Below are positions 7,713-15,738 of a DNA stretch of 19,316 nt, piece after piece. Source of the DNA: CAYXVF01 sp964468125 (GTDB lineage Bacteria; Myxococcota; XYA12-FULL-58-9; CAYXVF01); NCBI GenBank assembly GCA_964468125.1, contig CAYXVF010000111.1:1-19316 (forward strand), written 5' to 3'. The position numbers were made by a program, and so were the translations under genes. The notes beneath the pieces were generated by a model. The model was not told the DNA's origin. It saw only the letters and a program-made list of their open reading frames with translations, and searched no databases. Numbering within the stretch: position 1 is the first letter of the stretch; every line of letters starts with the position of its first letter.

Positions 7713-8728
7713 GCGACACCCTGATCGAGAGCGCGATTCTCCGTCTCGGCTCCTGTCGAGCGCTCGTTCTCGGCGACCTCGTACTCGACGCCTACCTCTA
7801 CGGCGATACGGGGCGCGTCTCGCGCGAAGCGCCAGTGGTGGTCGTCGAAAAACGGTCGGTGGAATACCGGCTTGGCGGGGCCGCAAACACCGCGGCGAAC
7901 CTCTCGACCCTCGGAGTCGCGACCACCGTGCTCTCAGCGACGGGTGACGACGTGAGCGCGGACGCGCTCGAGACGCGATTAGTGGGGGCGGGCGTCGACG
8001 TGGATCTCCGACGCAACGGTGCATTGACCACCCCGGTGAAGACGCGGGTGATGGCCGGGGCGCACGGGACTGGGAAGCAACAGGTGCTGCGCATCGACGA
8101 GACGCCGCGCCTGCCTTTTCCTCGCACCGTTCAAATCGGACTCGCGGATCGCTTGCGGCAGCTCGCGACGGCGGCGGACATCGTGGTGGTGAGCGACTAC
8201 GGACTCGGTACCGTGAGCGAGAGCGTGATCGCGGCCTTGGTGGAGCTCGCCAAGGTCGGCACTCTCGTATGCGTCGACTCCCGCCACCAATTGCCCAAGT
8301 TCGTAGGCGTCACCGCGGTGACGCCCAATGTTCCGGAAGCGGAGGAAGCCACGGGCATAGAATTGCACGGAGACGCCGCGATCGATCGCGCGGGGACAGC
8401 GCTTCGGAGCTCGCTCGATTGCCGGGCGGTGCTCCTGACCTTGGGGCGCGGCGGGATGCGCCTGTTCCGCGAGGACCGGCCTCCGGAGCACGTAGACATC
8501 GTCGGGCCGAATCAGGTCACCGACGTCACTGGCGCCGGGGACACAGTCATTGCGACCTTCTCGGCCGCGATCGCATCGGGTTTGGGAATGAGCAACGCGA
8601 TGAAGCTCGCAAACGTGGCGGCCGGGATTGTGGTCAACAAGATGGGGACGTCGACCGCTACGCCGGCGGAGATCTGCGACGCTGCGATCGAAGGGAAGAT
8701 GGAGCTCGAGCCGTGGGCAGAGTGGTAG
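7709..8728 (+). CDS. hldA: D-glycero-beta-D-manno-heptose-7-phosphate kinase (HldE kinase part)
   Basis: 339 residues, matching the kinase half of E. coli HldE (formerly RfaE). It phosphorylates heptose 7-phosphate at C1 to the 1,7-bisphosphate on the way to ADP-heptose, the LPS inner-core sugar. It is a PfkB/ribokinase fold: N-terminal VLGDLVLDAYLYGDTGRVSRE, EYRLGGAANTAANL near 55, VSDYGLGTVS near 163, TPNVPEAEEATG, and the anion hole/catalytic base motif DVTGAGDTV near 272. The ATG overlaps the zapA stop (ATGA), and the 3' end overlaps the nucleotidyltransferase gene by up to 16 bases, so all three are likely translationally coupled. The name hldA is used for stand-alone kinases; rfaE1 is equally common. 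Confidence 0.93.
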   Translation: MSDTLIESAILRLGSCRALVLGDLVLDAYLYGDTGRVSREAPVVVVEKRSVEYRLGGAANTAANLSTLGVATTVLSATGDDVSADALETRLVGAGVDVDLRRNGALTTPVKTRVMAGAHGTGKQQVLRIDETPRLPFPRTVQIGLADRLRQLATAADIVVVSDYGLGTVSESVIAALVELAKVGTLVCVDSRHQLPKFVGVTAVTPNVPEAEEATGIELHGDAAIDRAGTALRSSLDCRAVLLTLGRGGMRLFREDRPPEHVDIVGPNQVTDVTGAGDTVIATFSAAIASGLGMSNAMKLANVAAGIVVNKMGTSTATPAEICDAAIEGKMELEPWAEW

Positions 8729-9189
8729 CGCTGGAAACGGTCGAGCGCGCGGTTCTCCACGCGCGTGAACGCGGTGCGACCATCGTGCTCGCCAACGGAG
8801 CTTTCGACCTCTTGCACGTGGGACACGTGCGCTACCTCCGGGGCGCTCGGGCGCTGGGAGATGTGCTCGTGGTCGCGGTCAACAGCGACGCATCCGTGCG
8901 CCGAGCGAAAGGCGAGGGGCGCCCGGTGCTGCCGCAAAACGAGCGCGCAGAGCTCGTCGCGGCGCTCGAAGGCGTCGACTGGGTGTTGATCTTCGACGAC
9001 GACACGGTCGTACCCGTGATTCGTACCTTGCGGCCGGACGTGCACGCCAAGGGCACCGACTACTCTGAGGAGACGGTGCCAGAACGCGACGAGGTCCTCG
9101 CGGTGGGCGGACGCGTGGTCATCACCGGCGATGCGAAAGACCACAGCACGAGCGAGCTGCTCACGGCACTTCGCGAGCGCTCGGGCTAA
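8713..9189 (+). CDS. hldC: D-beta-D-heptose 1-phosphate adenylyltransferase (HldE transferase part)
   Basis: 158 residues, equal to the C-terminal half of HldE. It transfers AMP from ATP to heptose 1-phosphate, giving ADP-heptose. The cytidylyltransferase-like fold is marked by LANGAFDLLHVGHVRYL near 27, with the catalytic HxGH, then VNSDASVRRAKG, NERAELVAALEGVDWV, and HAKGTDYS; the end has KDHSTSELL. GTG at 8713 is preferred because GGAG lies about eight bases before it; GTG at 8722 is also in frame. Either start lies inside the kinase gene in another frame, so the protein is separate, not fused. The phosphatase GmhB and epimerase HldD needed to complete the pathway are not in the window. 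The stop overlaps the stop of the convergent SDR gene. Confidence 0.92.
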   Translation: MGRVVALETVERAVLHARERGATIVLANGAFDLLHVGHVRYLRGARALGDVLVVAVNSDASVRRAKGEGRPVLPQNERAELVAALEGVDWVLIFDDDTVVPVIRTLRPDVHAKGTDYSEETVPERDEVLAVGGRVVITGDAKDHSTSELLTALRERSG

Positions 9190-10025
9190 CGTCGACTACG
9201 GCCGAGGTCGGCGAGCCCTTGCTCGTAGTTCTGAAACAGCGGAGCCCAATCGAGCTCTCGCTTGAGCTTGCTGTTGCGGACCCGCTTGCCTCGGTCGCCG
9301 CAACCGGTGAGTGTGACCGGGGCGTGAGCGCCGATCTCGCAGGCGAGATCGTAGAAGCGCTGACGGATCACCGGCTCATCATCCACCACGTTGTAGAGCG
9401 GGGACGCTTCTTCCGCGTTGAGGACGCGCTCGATCGCGAGCGCTGCGTCTTCGATTCGAACCCAGTTGAGATAGCCGTCCGGGTTGCCTCGGGAGATCCG
9501 CTCGCGGCGGGTCGGGTCGCCCATCCAATCGATCGGCGAGCGCTCCGGACCGTAGAGTCCCCCTAGGCGCAACACGGTGACCGGTGCGGAAACCGTGAGA
9601 AGATTGACCTCGCCCTCGAGGAGGTCGGCTTTGTTGTCGTCGGTCCGCGGCGAGGACTCCTCGTCAACCCAGCTGCCATCCTGCCTGTTGTAGAGGCCGA
9701 TACTCGACGTGAACACGAAGCGTTTCAGCCGGTCACTGTGCACCCGTTTCAATACTTCGACGGGGGCGTCGCGAAAGACCAGCGCGCGGTCTCCACCTCG
9801 CCCCGGGGCCGCGCTGTAGATCACCGCATCGTAGCGCTGGGCCAGGAGAGGGCTCGCATCGAGCTTGTTCAGGTCGAGGTGGCTCGCTTCAGCGCCCAAG
9901 GACTCGAGTAGCGCGCGTCTGTTGGGATCGCGCGTCGTAGCGACCACGTCGTCGCCCCGGGAGCGAAGAATCGGGATCAAGAAACGGGCGAGGTAGCCTG
10001 CGCCGACGATCAATACGCGAGCCAT
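9186..10025 (-). CDS. NAD(P)-binding SDR-family protein, atypical (YeeZ-like)
   Basis: 279 residues, substrate unknown. The Rossmann nucleotide-binding motif is at the very N-terminus (VLIVGAGYLARFL), followed by TTRDPNRRALLESLG and the second-strand region AVIYSAAPG. The catalytic serine region reads FVFTSSIGLYN, and VLRLGGLYGPERSP is typical of extended SDR epimerase-like proteins. The usual YxxxK pair is not visible: the expected site has DLLEGEVNLL, as in atypical SDRs such as YeeZ. It may therefore bind NAD(P) as a reductase of unusual chemistry or as a sensor. ATG at 10025 is chosen because it directly precedes the Rossmann strand; an upstream in-frame ATG at 10052 adds nine residues without family character. 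It is transcribed alone, convergent with hldC and divergent from gmk. Confidence 0.85.
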   Translation of the reverse strand: MARVLIVGAGYLARFLIPILRSRGDDVVATTRDPNRRALLESLGAEASHLDLNKLDASPLLAQRYDAVIYSAAPGRGGDRALVFRDAPVEVLKRVHSDRLKRFVFTSSIGLYNRQDGSWVDEESSPRTDDNKADLLEGEVNLLTVSAPVTVLRLGGLYGPERSPIDWMGDPTRRERISRGNPDGYLNWVRIEDAALAIERVLNAEEASPLYNVVDDEPVIRQRFYDLACEIGAHAPVTLTGCGDRGKRVRNSKLKRELDWAPLFQNYEQGLADLGRSRR

Positions 10026-10107
10026 CGAGTCGACGACGTTAGGGGAGCGCATGGACGTGGGTCAAGCGGCCTCGCCCGCCCCACCGGAATCGGGTAAGGC
10101 TAAGAGC

Positions 10108-10725
10108 ATGGATATTCCGCGACGAGGGAGCCCGGTGATCGTTTCCGCCCCCAGCGGCGGGGGAAAGACCACGATCTGTCGCGCCGCCATGGCGGAGCTC
10201 GATGACGTGGAATTCAGCGTCTCGCACACCACCCGCAAACCGCGCCCGCACGAGCGGGACGGCGTGGACTACTGCTTTCTCGAAGACGCGGGCTTTGATC
10301 GGATGGTCGAGGACGACGCGTTTCTCGAGTGGGCGAAGGTTCATGGAAACCGCTACGGGACCGCTCGAGCCGAGGTGGAAAAAACCTTGAGCCGGGGGAT
10401 CGACATCTTGTTCGACATCGACGTGCAGGGAGGCCGTCAGATCGCCGACCGAATTCCCGATGCGGTCTTGGTCTATGTGCTCCCGCCGAGCATGGAGGTG
10501 CTCACTCAGCGGCTTCGGGCTCGCGGAAGCGATCCTGAGGATGTGATCGAGCGGCGACTCGCGGCAGCGAGGGACGAGATCAAGAGCGCAACCTTTTACA
10601 CTCATTGGATCGTGAACGACGACTTGGACGAAGCGGTCGCGGCACTGCGTGCGATCCTGATCGCCGAGCGACACAAGCGCTACAGTCGCAGCGCGATGTT
10701 GAATGCGGTGCTGGGCGACACGTGA
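10108..10725 (+). CDS. gmk: Guanylate kinase
   Basis: 205 residues, the standard length. It converts GMP to GDP with ATP. The P-loop is SAPSGGGKTTICRA (about 13-26), the GMP-binding region reads FSVSHTTRKPRPHERDGVDY, then FLEWAKVHGNRYGT, and the adenine/lid region DILFDIDVQGGRQI plus LRARGSDPEDVIERRL. All fit bacterial Gmk. The start ATG at 10108 gives MDIPRRGSPVIVSAPSGG, with TAAGG about ten bases upstream; ATG at 10051 would add 19 residues of Ala/Pro-rich sequence not typical of the family. rpoZ, a frequent downstream partner, is absent; instead the next gene starts within the gmk stop (GTGA). Confidence 0.95.
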   Translation: MDIPRRGSPVIVSAPSGGGKTTICRAAMAELDDVEFSVSHTTRKPRPHERDGVDYCFLEDAGFDRMVEDDAFLEWAKVHGNRYGTARAEVEKTLSRGIDILFDIDVQGGRQIADRIPDAVLVYVLPPSMEVLTQRLRARGSDPEDVIERRLAAARDEIKSATFYTHWIVNDDLDEAVAALRAILIAERHKRYSRSAMLNAVLGDT

Positions 10726-11216
10726 CCGCCCTCCTCGCCCTTGCGCTGATCGCGCAGACCGACGGCCAGGACGCCCGCAAAGAACGTTTGGAGCAGCTGC
10801 TCGGTCCTGCGCCCGAAGCTCTGGAGCCCGTCGAGCGGCCCGACCCCCTCCGCCTTCGTGATCCCTGGCTCGCATCCGCGCTCGGGGGCGTCGCCGGCTT
10901 TGGGTCGGGACACTTCTACGCTGGAAACGCGACTCGGGGATTCGTGATGAGCTCGCTCGATGTGGTGCTCGGGACAGGAACGCTCTGGCTGGCTTTTCGT
11001 TACCGCGACGAGGTCGCGCGAAACGACCTCAGTCTCGGAACGCAGCGCCCGCGCACGACGCGCGAAGACGATCTGCGCTCGGGCCTCGTTGCCCTGGGGA
11101 CCGGATTGCTCCTGTCTCGCGTTTATCAGGCGGTCTTCTCCTACCGCGATGCGGTGGACACGAACGCGCGATTGGAGAGCTATTCGTTTGTGCCCCTCCC
11201 CGACCCGGAGCCCTAG
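10722..11216 (+). CDS. Small TM2-like membrane protein coupled to gmk
   Basis: 164 residues, function unknown. GTG at 10722 overlaps the gmk TGA (GTGA); it gives MTALLALALIAQTDGQ, a short hydrophobic N-terminus resembling a signal peptide cut after IAQ. Residues 49-92 read like a TM2/DUF5683-type hairpin: PWLASALGGVAGFGSGHFY, then AGNATRG, then a second hydrophobic stretch, with the typical G-x-G-x-H-F-Y-x-G pattern. A charged loop (about 93-118) with many Arg and Asp follows, and a third hydrophobic stretch lies at about 121-142. The protein is therefore likely exported or inserted in the inner membrane. The gene ends six bases before the stop of the convergent lipoprotein gene. I find no catalytic motif. 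Confidence 0.72.
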   Translation: MTALLALALIAQTDGQDARKERLEQLLGPAPEALEPVERPDPLRLRDPWLASALGGVAGFGSGHFYAGNATRGFVMSSLDVVLGTGTLWLAFRYRDEVARNDLSLGTQRPRTTREDDLRSGLVALGTGLLLSRVYQAVFSYRDAVDTNARLESYSFVPLPDPEP

Positions 11217-11222
11217 ACACTC

Positions 11223-13337
11223 TCAGCGCGTGCTTCGCGCCCCTGGGCGGACGGCCCACCAGTAGGAGCTTTCGTCGAGGTCCCCGCCTAGAAAGAGCAC
11301 GTCGGTCCCTCCGTAGAGCGAGCTCGCGTCGAGCTCTGCGGGGTCTTGGGGGTTGCCCAGAATCTCGCTTTGGCCGCCTGCGGGGCTGTCGGTGATCCGT
11401 GCCTCCGCGTCGAAGGTGAGATCGAAGCCGACGGGAACCTGACCGAGCTCGCGATTGAGTGCCCCGGTCGCGAGTGAGGAGGCGACTGTGCAGCCGGCTT
11501 CGACTCCAGGCAGCTGGCAGACACTCCCGCCGGTGACGTTGCAGGCGAGGTCATCGAGGGCGAGTTGGAGATCACCGCACGGGACGCTGTCCACAATCAG
11601 CTGCTCGATGTCGTAGAACGTTCCGCCGCTCGCGACGGACACGATGACATCGAGGACGACGTTGACGAGCTGCCGAGCCGCGATCTCTACGTCCCGCCCA
11701 TAGAGATAGAGCCGGTCGCCGATCACCTCGCCACTAAAGGGCTGCACCACGGTCCCGACGATGGGGTTGTCGTTCGAGTAAGATACCTCGACTACGCTTT
11801 CGACGGCCACGTTGACCTGTGCACATGAAGGGTTGGCCTCGAACTCCGCCGGGCCTCCGGGACAGAGGGATGGCACGCTGATCACCACGAGCGTCCAGCG
11901 CTCCGTGCCATTGACCGTACGGCCGAGCACCGGTGTCAGAGGGCTTTGGACGAGGTCCATTTCGCCTCGCACCTCGATGTTCTCGAACACGTAGAGCAGA
12001 TCCCGAAGGGCCTCCACGACCACCGGGACATAGCCCGGCACGTATTGCTCGATCAGGGAGTCGAGCAGTCCTTCGATAATGTCGCCCAGAATCGGAATGT
12101 CGAAGTCGAGCTGGCTCCAGAAAAGCAACGAGAGAAAATCGACCACCGGCTTCAGACCATCGTTGACGAGGCTCGGCAGCGTATCGGAAATGTCGAAGTG
12201 ATAGCCCGTAGCCCAGCGTCCCCGTACGTCGCGCGCCGGGCCGATCTGAGCATCCGGAATGCATGCGCCGGTGGCTTCGTCGCAGGTGCCATTCGTACAG
12301 TCAGAGTCGTTGAGGCATCCGGTTTCCGGGATGCACCGATCGGCGCTGCCGCAGATCTCCCCCGGTGGGCAATCTTCGTCGTTCGTGCATTCGGGTCCCT
12401 CGGGAGCGATGACGCAGACGTCGATGTCGCAGACATAGCCCGGGGCGCAATCCCGGTCGCCGGCGCAATAGGCCCTCGGAGGGTCGCAGCTCCCATCGAT
12501 ACAGGCGAGGCCAGGCTCGCAGTCTGCGATGTCGTCGCAGCGAGCGCCGCCACCGCCGCGGAGGGTGACGTCGATGGTGACCTCCGCTGGGCTAATACCT
12601 GGGCAGCTCGCATTGCCGCAAAAGCGGAGCCGATAGCCCGACTGAGTCGCGCTCCCCGTCGCAAAGACGACGCTCGCGATCCCCGCCGCATCGGTGGTGA
12701 CCGAGGCATTCGCGCCGTCTCCTTCGAGCAAGCGCGCACCGTTGGCAAACGGACCGTCGACGAGCTGGGCGGTGATCGTGCGGTCGGGGACCGGGACGCG
12801 CTGCGAGCCTCCCCCAAAGAGACGGACCAGCCGCACCCGGACGCGTTCTTGCCGATCCACCGCCGCGGGGAGAGGGTTGGCGCTGAGGACTTCGAGCGCG
12901 AAGCTCGGCTGGAGGACGTCCACAGTGAACGTCACCGGCGAGGCACGACCGAGGGTCGCCTGCACCTGAAGAGACCGCCCGCCGAGAACGCCCGTATTCA
13001 GGACGACCCCCGTGCTGCCGTCCTCCGCGGTCGTGCTCGCGCTCCGATCCAGCGCGACGCCGTCGGCTGTGAGACCGAGGAGCTGCCATTGGACCGTCTG
13101 TTCCGGTACCGGGACCAGATCGCTCGCCACCTCGATGTCCGCCCCGGCGGTGCGCAGCGCCACGACCCGAAGCTCGACCTCACGGTCGGGGAGGGCGCTC
13201 TGGCTCGTGAAGCTGAGCGGCTGGAGCAGGACCATGTAGGATTTGGGGGGGCGTGGTTGCAGCTCGTCTTCGTTGCAGGCAACCGTGGCCAGAACGAGCA
13301 GGGTGCACAACTTCAAACGCGGCCCGTTGCCGGGCAT
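11223..13337 (-). CDS. Large lipoprotein with Ig-like domains and Cys-rich repeats
   Basis: 704 residues. The N-terminus MPGNGPRLKLCTLLVLATVAC is a lipoprotein signal with Cys21 as the lipidated residue; position +2 is Asn, so there is no Asp retention signal. Residues about 30-260 look like two bacterial Ig-like (Big_1/invasin-type) domains, with QTVQWQLLGLTADGVALD and DAAGIASVVFATGSAT. Residues 265-358 contain four tandem Cys repeats of the type CxxxxDCxxGxxCxxxxC, common in myxobacterial surface proteins. The last 340 residues form an unrecognised domain with several Cys (CGDLQLALDDLACNVTGGSVC). It is probably a cell-surface or outer-membrane protein. ATG at 13337 gives the best signal peptide but has no ribosome site; ATG at 13379 (MSSASREN) has GAGG upstream and would overlap the divergent ABC gene start. 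Confidence 0.82.
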   Translation of the reverse strand: MPGNGPRLKLCTLLVLATVACNEDELQPRPPKSYMVLLQPLSFTSQSALPDREVELRVVALRTAGADIEVASDLVPVPEQTVQWQLLGLTADGVALDRSASTTAEDGSTGVVLNTGVLGGRSLQVQATLGRASPVTFTVDVLQPSFALEVLSANPLPAAVDRQERVRVRLVRLFGGGSQRVPVPDRTITAQLVDGPFANGARLLEGDGANASVTTDAAGIASVVFATGSATQSGYRLRFCGNASCPGISPAEVTIDVTLRGGGGARCDDIADCEPGLACIDGSCDPPRAYCAGDRDCAPGYVCDIDVCVIAPEGPECTNDEDCPPGEICGSADRCIPETGCLNDSDCTNGTCDEATGACIPDAQIGPARDVRGRWATGYHFDISDTLPSLVNDGLKPVVDFLSLLFWSQLDFDIPILGDIIEGLLDSLIEQYVPGYVPVVVEALRDLLYVFENIEVRGEMDLVQSPLTPVLGRTVNGTERWTLVVISVPSLCPGGPAEFEANPSCAQVNVAVESVVEVSYSNDNPIVGTVVQPFSGEVIGDRLYLYGRDVEIAARQLVNVVLDVIVSVASGGTFYDIEQLIVDSVPCGDLQLALDDLACNVTGGSVCQLPGVEAGCTVASSLATGALNRELGQVPVGFDLTFDAEARITDSPAGGQSEILGNPQDPAELDASSLYGGTDVLFLGGDLDESSYWWAVRPGARSTR

Positions 13338-13372
13338 AGTCGGTACTAGTTTTTGGTTTTCTCGAGACGCTG

Positions 13373-14176
13373 ATGACATCGGTAAAAACCTCGAGCCAGG
13401 CTCCGGAGGCTCCCTCGGGCCCTGACGTGGCGACCGCACGTGACGTGATGGTGCGCCTGCGAGGGATCCGAAAGCGCTACGATGACTTCTGGGCGGTGAA
13501 GGGCGTGGACCTCGAGATCCCTCGTGGTGAGCTTTTCGGCTTCCTGGGACCGAACGGTGCCGGAAAAACCACGACGATGATGATGCTCGCTGGCCTCCTC
13601 CAACCGACCGAGGGGACGGCGGAGGTCGCCGGATTCAACGTCAGCACTCAGACGGTGCAGGCGAAACGGCATCTCGGCTACGTACCTGATCGCCCCTACG
13701 TCTACGAGAAGCTGACCGGACGCGAATTCGTGTCCGTGCTGTCGGACATGTACGGGGTGGACCCTTCCGAGGCCGAGACCCAGGGCGAGCATTGGCTCTC
13801 GGTGTTGGGGCTCGCCGGCAAGAAGAACGAGCTCGTCGAAGGCTACAGCCACGGCATGCGGCAGCGCCTAGTCCTCGCTGCCACGCTGACCTTCGACCCC
13901 GAGGTCCTGGTCATTGACGAGCCGATGGTTGGGCTCGACCCCCAAGCAGCGCGCTTGTTCAAACGGCTCATGCGTGAACGATGCGATGCGGGGCGCACGG
14001 TGCTCATGTCGACCCATACCATGCCGGTCGCCGAGGAGACCTGCGACCGGGTCGGTATCATGAACGGCGGCGAGCTCCTCGCTGTCGGAACGATCGACGA
14101 GCTGCGAGCCAAGCTTGCTCGGGATGGCGCGAGTCTCGAGGAGATCTTCTTCGCCATGACGGAAGGGGGCGAGTGA
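13373..14176 (+). CDS. ABC-2-type transporter ATP-binding protein
   Basis: 267 residues, one nucleotide-binding domain. Walker A is GPNGAGKTTTMMML, the Q-loop region reads LGYVPDRPYVYEKLTG, the signature is the variant YSHGMRQRLVLA, Walker B is VLVIDEPMVGLDP, and the H-loop is STHTMPVAEETCDRVG. The C-terminus EEIFFAMTEGG matches importless exporters of the ABC-2 type (Ccm/Nod/EcsA-like), which pair with a separate membrane permease. No permease gene is adjacent: the next gene is an FHA-cyclase joined by TGATG, and upstream lies the divergent lipoprotein. ATG at 13373 has GAGACG just before it; ATG at 13448 would remove a polar 25-residue extension. Substrate unknown; the partner must be encoded elsewhere. 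Confidence 0.87.
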   Translation: MTSVKTSSQAPEAPSGPDVATARDVMVRLRGIRKRYDDFWAVKGVDLEIPRGELFGFLGPNGAGKTTTMMMLAGLLQPTEGTAEVAGFNVSTQTVQAKRHLGYVPDRPYVYEKLTGREFVSVLSDMYGVDPSEAETQGEHWLSVLGLAGKKNELVEGYSHGMRQRLVLAATLTFDPEVLVIDEPMVGLDPQAARLFKRLMRERCDAGRTVLMSTHTMPVAEETCDRVGIMNGGELLAVGTIDELRAKLARDGASLEEIFFAMTEGGE

Positions 14177-15738
14177 TGGCCAGGCGCGGGCGTCTGGTGG
14201 CCGTGACCACCAACGGGATCCGTCGCAAGGAAGTCGCGCTCACCGGACGCGTCGTGAGTGTCGGTCGCTCCGAGCGCAACACGGTGGTGCTCGACGACGA
14301 GAGCGTCTCGAAACACCACGCGCAGATCAGCCCTGCAGAGGACGGCTCTTGGTGGCTCGATGACCTCGGTAGCTCGAACGGCACGCTCGTCAATGGCTAT
14401 CTCGTGAGCGCGCCAAAGCGTCTCGAAGAAGGGGATGAGATCGAGATCGGGCGCTGCCGCTATCGCTACACGGAGGTGCCCCCCGCCACACGTGTCCATT
14501 TGACCCAAGCGGACGCGATCAGCCGGACGTCGATCCATGCAACCACGATGGTGGAATCGCTCGTGCCGGGTGAGTCGGTGCAGGATCTGCGGACTATGCG
14601 CCGTCTCTACGATCGGGTCCGCACTGCCCTGGACGCGGTACGGCGCATGGTTTCGACCACGGATCCGGAGCGCCTAGGCCAGATGATCCTCGAAGTGACC
14701 TTCGAGCTGCTCGAGGCGGAAGCGGGAGCGGTCTTGCTCCTGGGCGACGATGGCACCCCGGTGCCCGTTGCGAGCCGGGCGCCCAAAGGCGGAGACGGTG
14801 AGGTGGTCATCAGCAGGACGCTCGTCGACCAGGCAGCGACGACCAAGACGGCCGTGCTCGCGAGCGATGCGCTCTTGGATCGCCGCCTGTCGGCTGCGGT
14901 CTCGATCGTCCGGTCCGGCATGCGCTCGATCATGTGTGTTCCTTTGGTCTACGAAGGCCACGTTTACGGCGTAATTCACGTGAGCAATGCCACGCAGGCG
15001 TCGGCGTTTTCTGAGGACGACCTCGAGCTTCTCAGTGGCATCAGCGATGGCGCCGCGGTCGCGCTCGCTCAGGCGATGATGTCACACCGGCTTGCGGAGG
15101 AGCAGAAGACCCGTTCCATGCTCGGCCGCTTTCTCTCGCCGCTGGTTCTCAATCGCGTGATGCAGGGCCCCGGTGGTCTGCTGCGCGGCGGCGACGAGGC
15201 GGTGGTGACCGTCATGTTCGCCGACATACGGGGCTTCACCCGCCTCACGGAGCAAAGCCCCGCGAACGATGTCGTCGAAATGTTGAACGACTACTTCGAC
15301 GCGATGGTGGAGACGGTTTTTCGCCACGAGGGCATGCTGGATAAGTACATCGGCGACGCGCTGATGGCGATCTGGGGACGTCCGGACAGTCGCCCCGATG
15401 ACGCGCAGCGCGCCGTCAACGCGGCCTTCGACATGCGGCGGGCGCTCGAGCAACTCAACGCCGAGCGGGCTCGGGCGGGGCACGCGCCGATCCGAGTCGG
15501 GATCGGCTTGGCGACGGGAACCTGCGTTGCCGGCGCGATGGGGGCGCGGCGGCGCCTCGAATACACCGTGATCGGGGACGCGGTGAATCTCGCCAGTCGT
15601 CTCGCGGGCCTCGCTGAGGCGGGTCAGATCCTCTGTGACCAGGAGACGAAAGCGAGGATTTCCGTCGATGGCCAACAGCTCCCGCCCACCCAGGTGAAGG
15701 GCAAACGGAGGCAGGTCACGATCTATTCGCTCGCCTGA
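14176..15738 (+). CDS. FHA-GAF class III adenylate/guanylate cyclase
   Basis: 520 residues, cytoplasmic, no membrane segment. An FHA domain (about 8-98) has VGRSERNTVVLDDESVSKHH and SSNGTLVNG, the residues that bind phosphothreonine. A GAF domain (about 155-302) includes SIMCVPLVYEGHVYGVIHVS. The class III cyclase domain (about 340-520) has both metal aspartates (D350 in FADIRGF, D394 in YIGDALMA), the base-selecting pair K390 and T464 (class IIIb type, favouring ATP), and transition-state N471 and R475 in VNLASR. All six residues are present, so cAMP synthesis is likely. FHA suggests control by Ser/Thr kinases, and GAF by a small ligand. The ATG overlaps the ABC ATPase stop (TGATG). The 3' end overlaps the convergent ATPase/TPR gene by 16 bases. 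Confidence 0.93.
   Translation: MARRGRLVAVTTNGIRRKEVALTGRVVSVGRSERNTVVLDDESVSKHHAQISPAEDGSWWLDDLGSSNGTLVNGYLVSAPKRLEEGDEIEIGRCRYRYTEVPPATRVHLTQADAISRTSIHATTMVESLVPGESVQDLRTMRRLYDRVRTALDAVRRMVSTTDPERLGQMILEVTFELLEAEAGAVLLLGDDGTPVPVASRAPKGGDGEVVISRTLVDQAATTKTAVLASDALLDRRLSAAVSIVRSGMRSIMCVPLVYEGHVYGVIHVSNATQASAFSEDDLELLSGISDGAAVALAQAMMSHRLAEEQKTRSMLGRFLSPLVLNRVMQGPGGLLRGGDEAVVTVMFADIRGFTRLTEQSPANDVVEMLNDYFDAMVETVFRHEGMLDKYIGDALMAIWGRPDSRPDDAQRAVNAAFDMRRALEQLNAERARAGHAPIRVGIGLATGTCVAGAMGARRRLEYTVIGDAVNLASRLAGLAEAGQILCDQETKARISVDGQQLPPTQVKGKRRQVTIYSLA

Noticed and set aside
11946..13349. Plus-strand open frame of 467 codons opposite the lipoprotein
   Set aside because: Antisense to clear Ig-like and Cys-repeat coding sequence; composition is Asp/Arg/Ala shadow-like.
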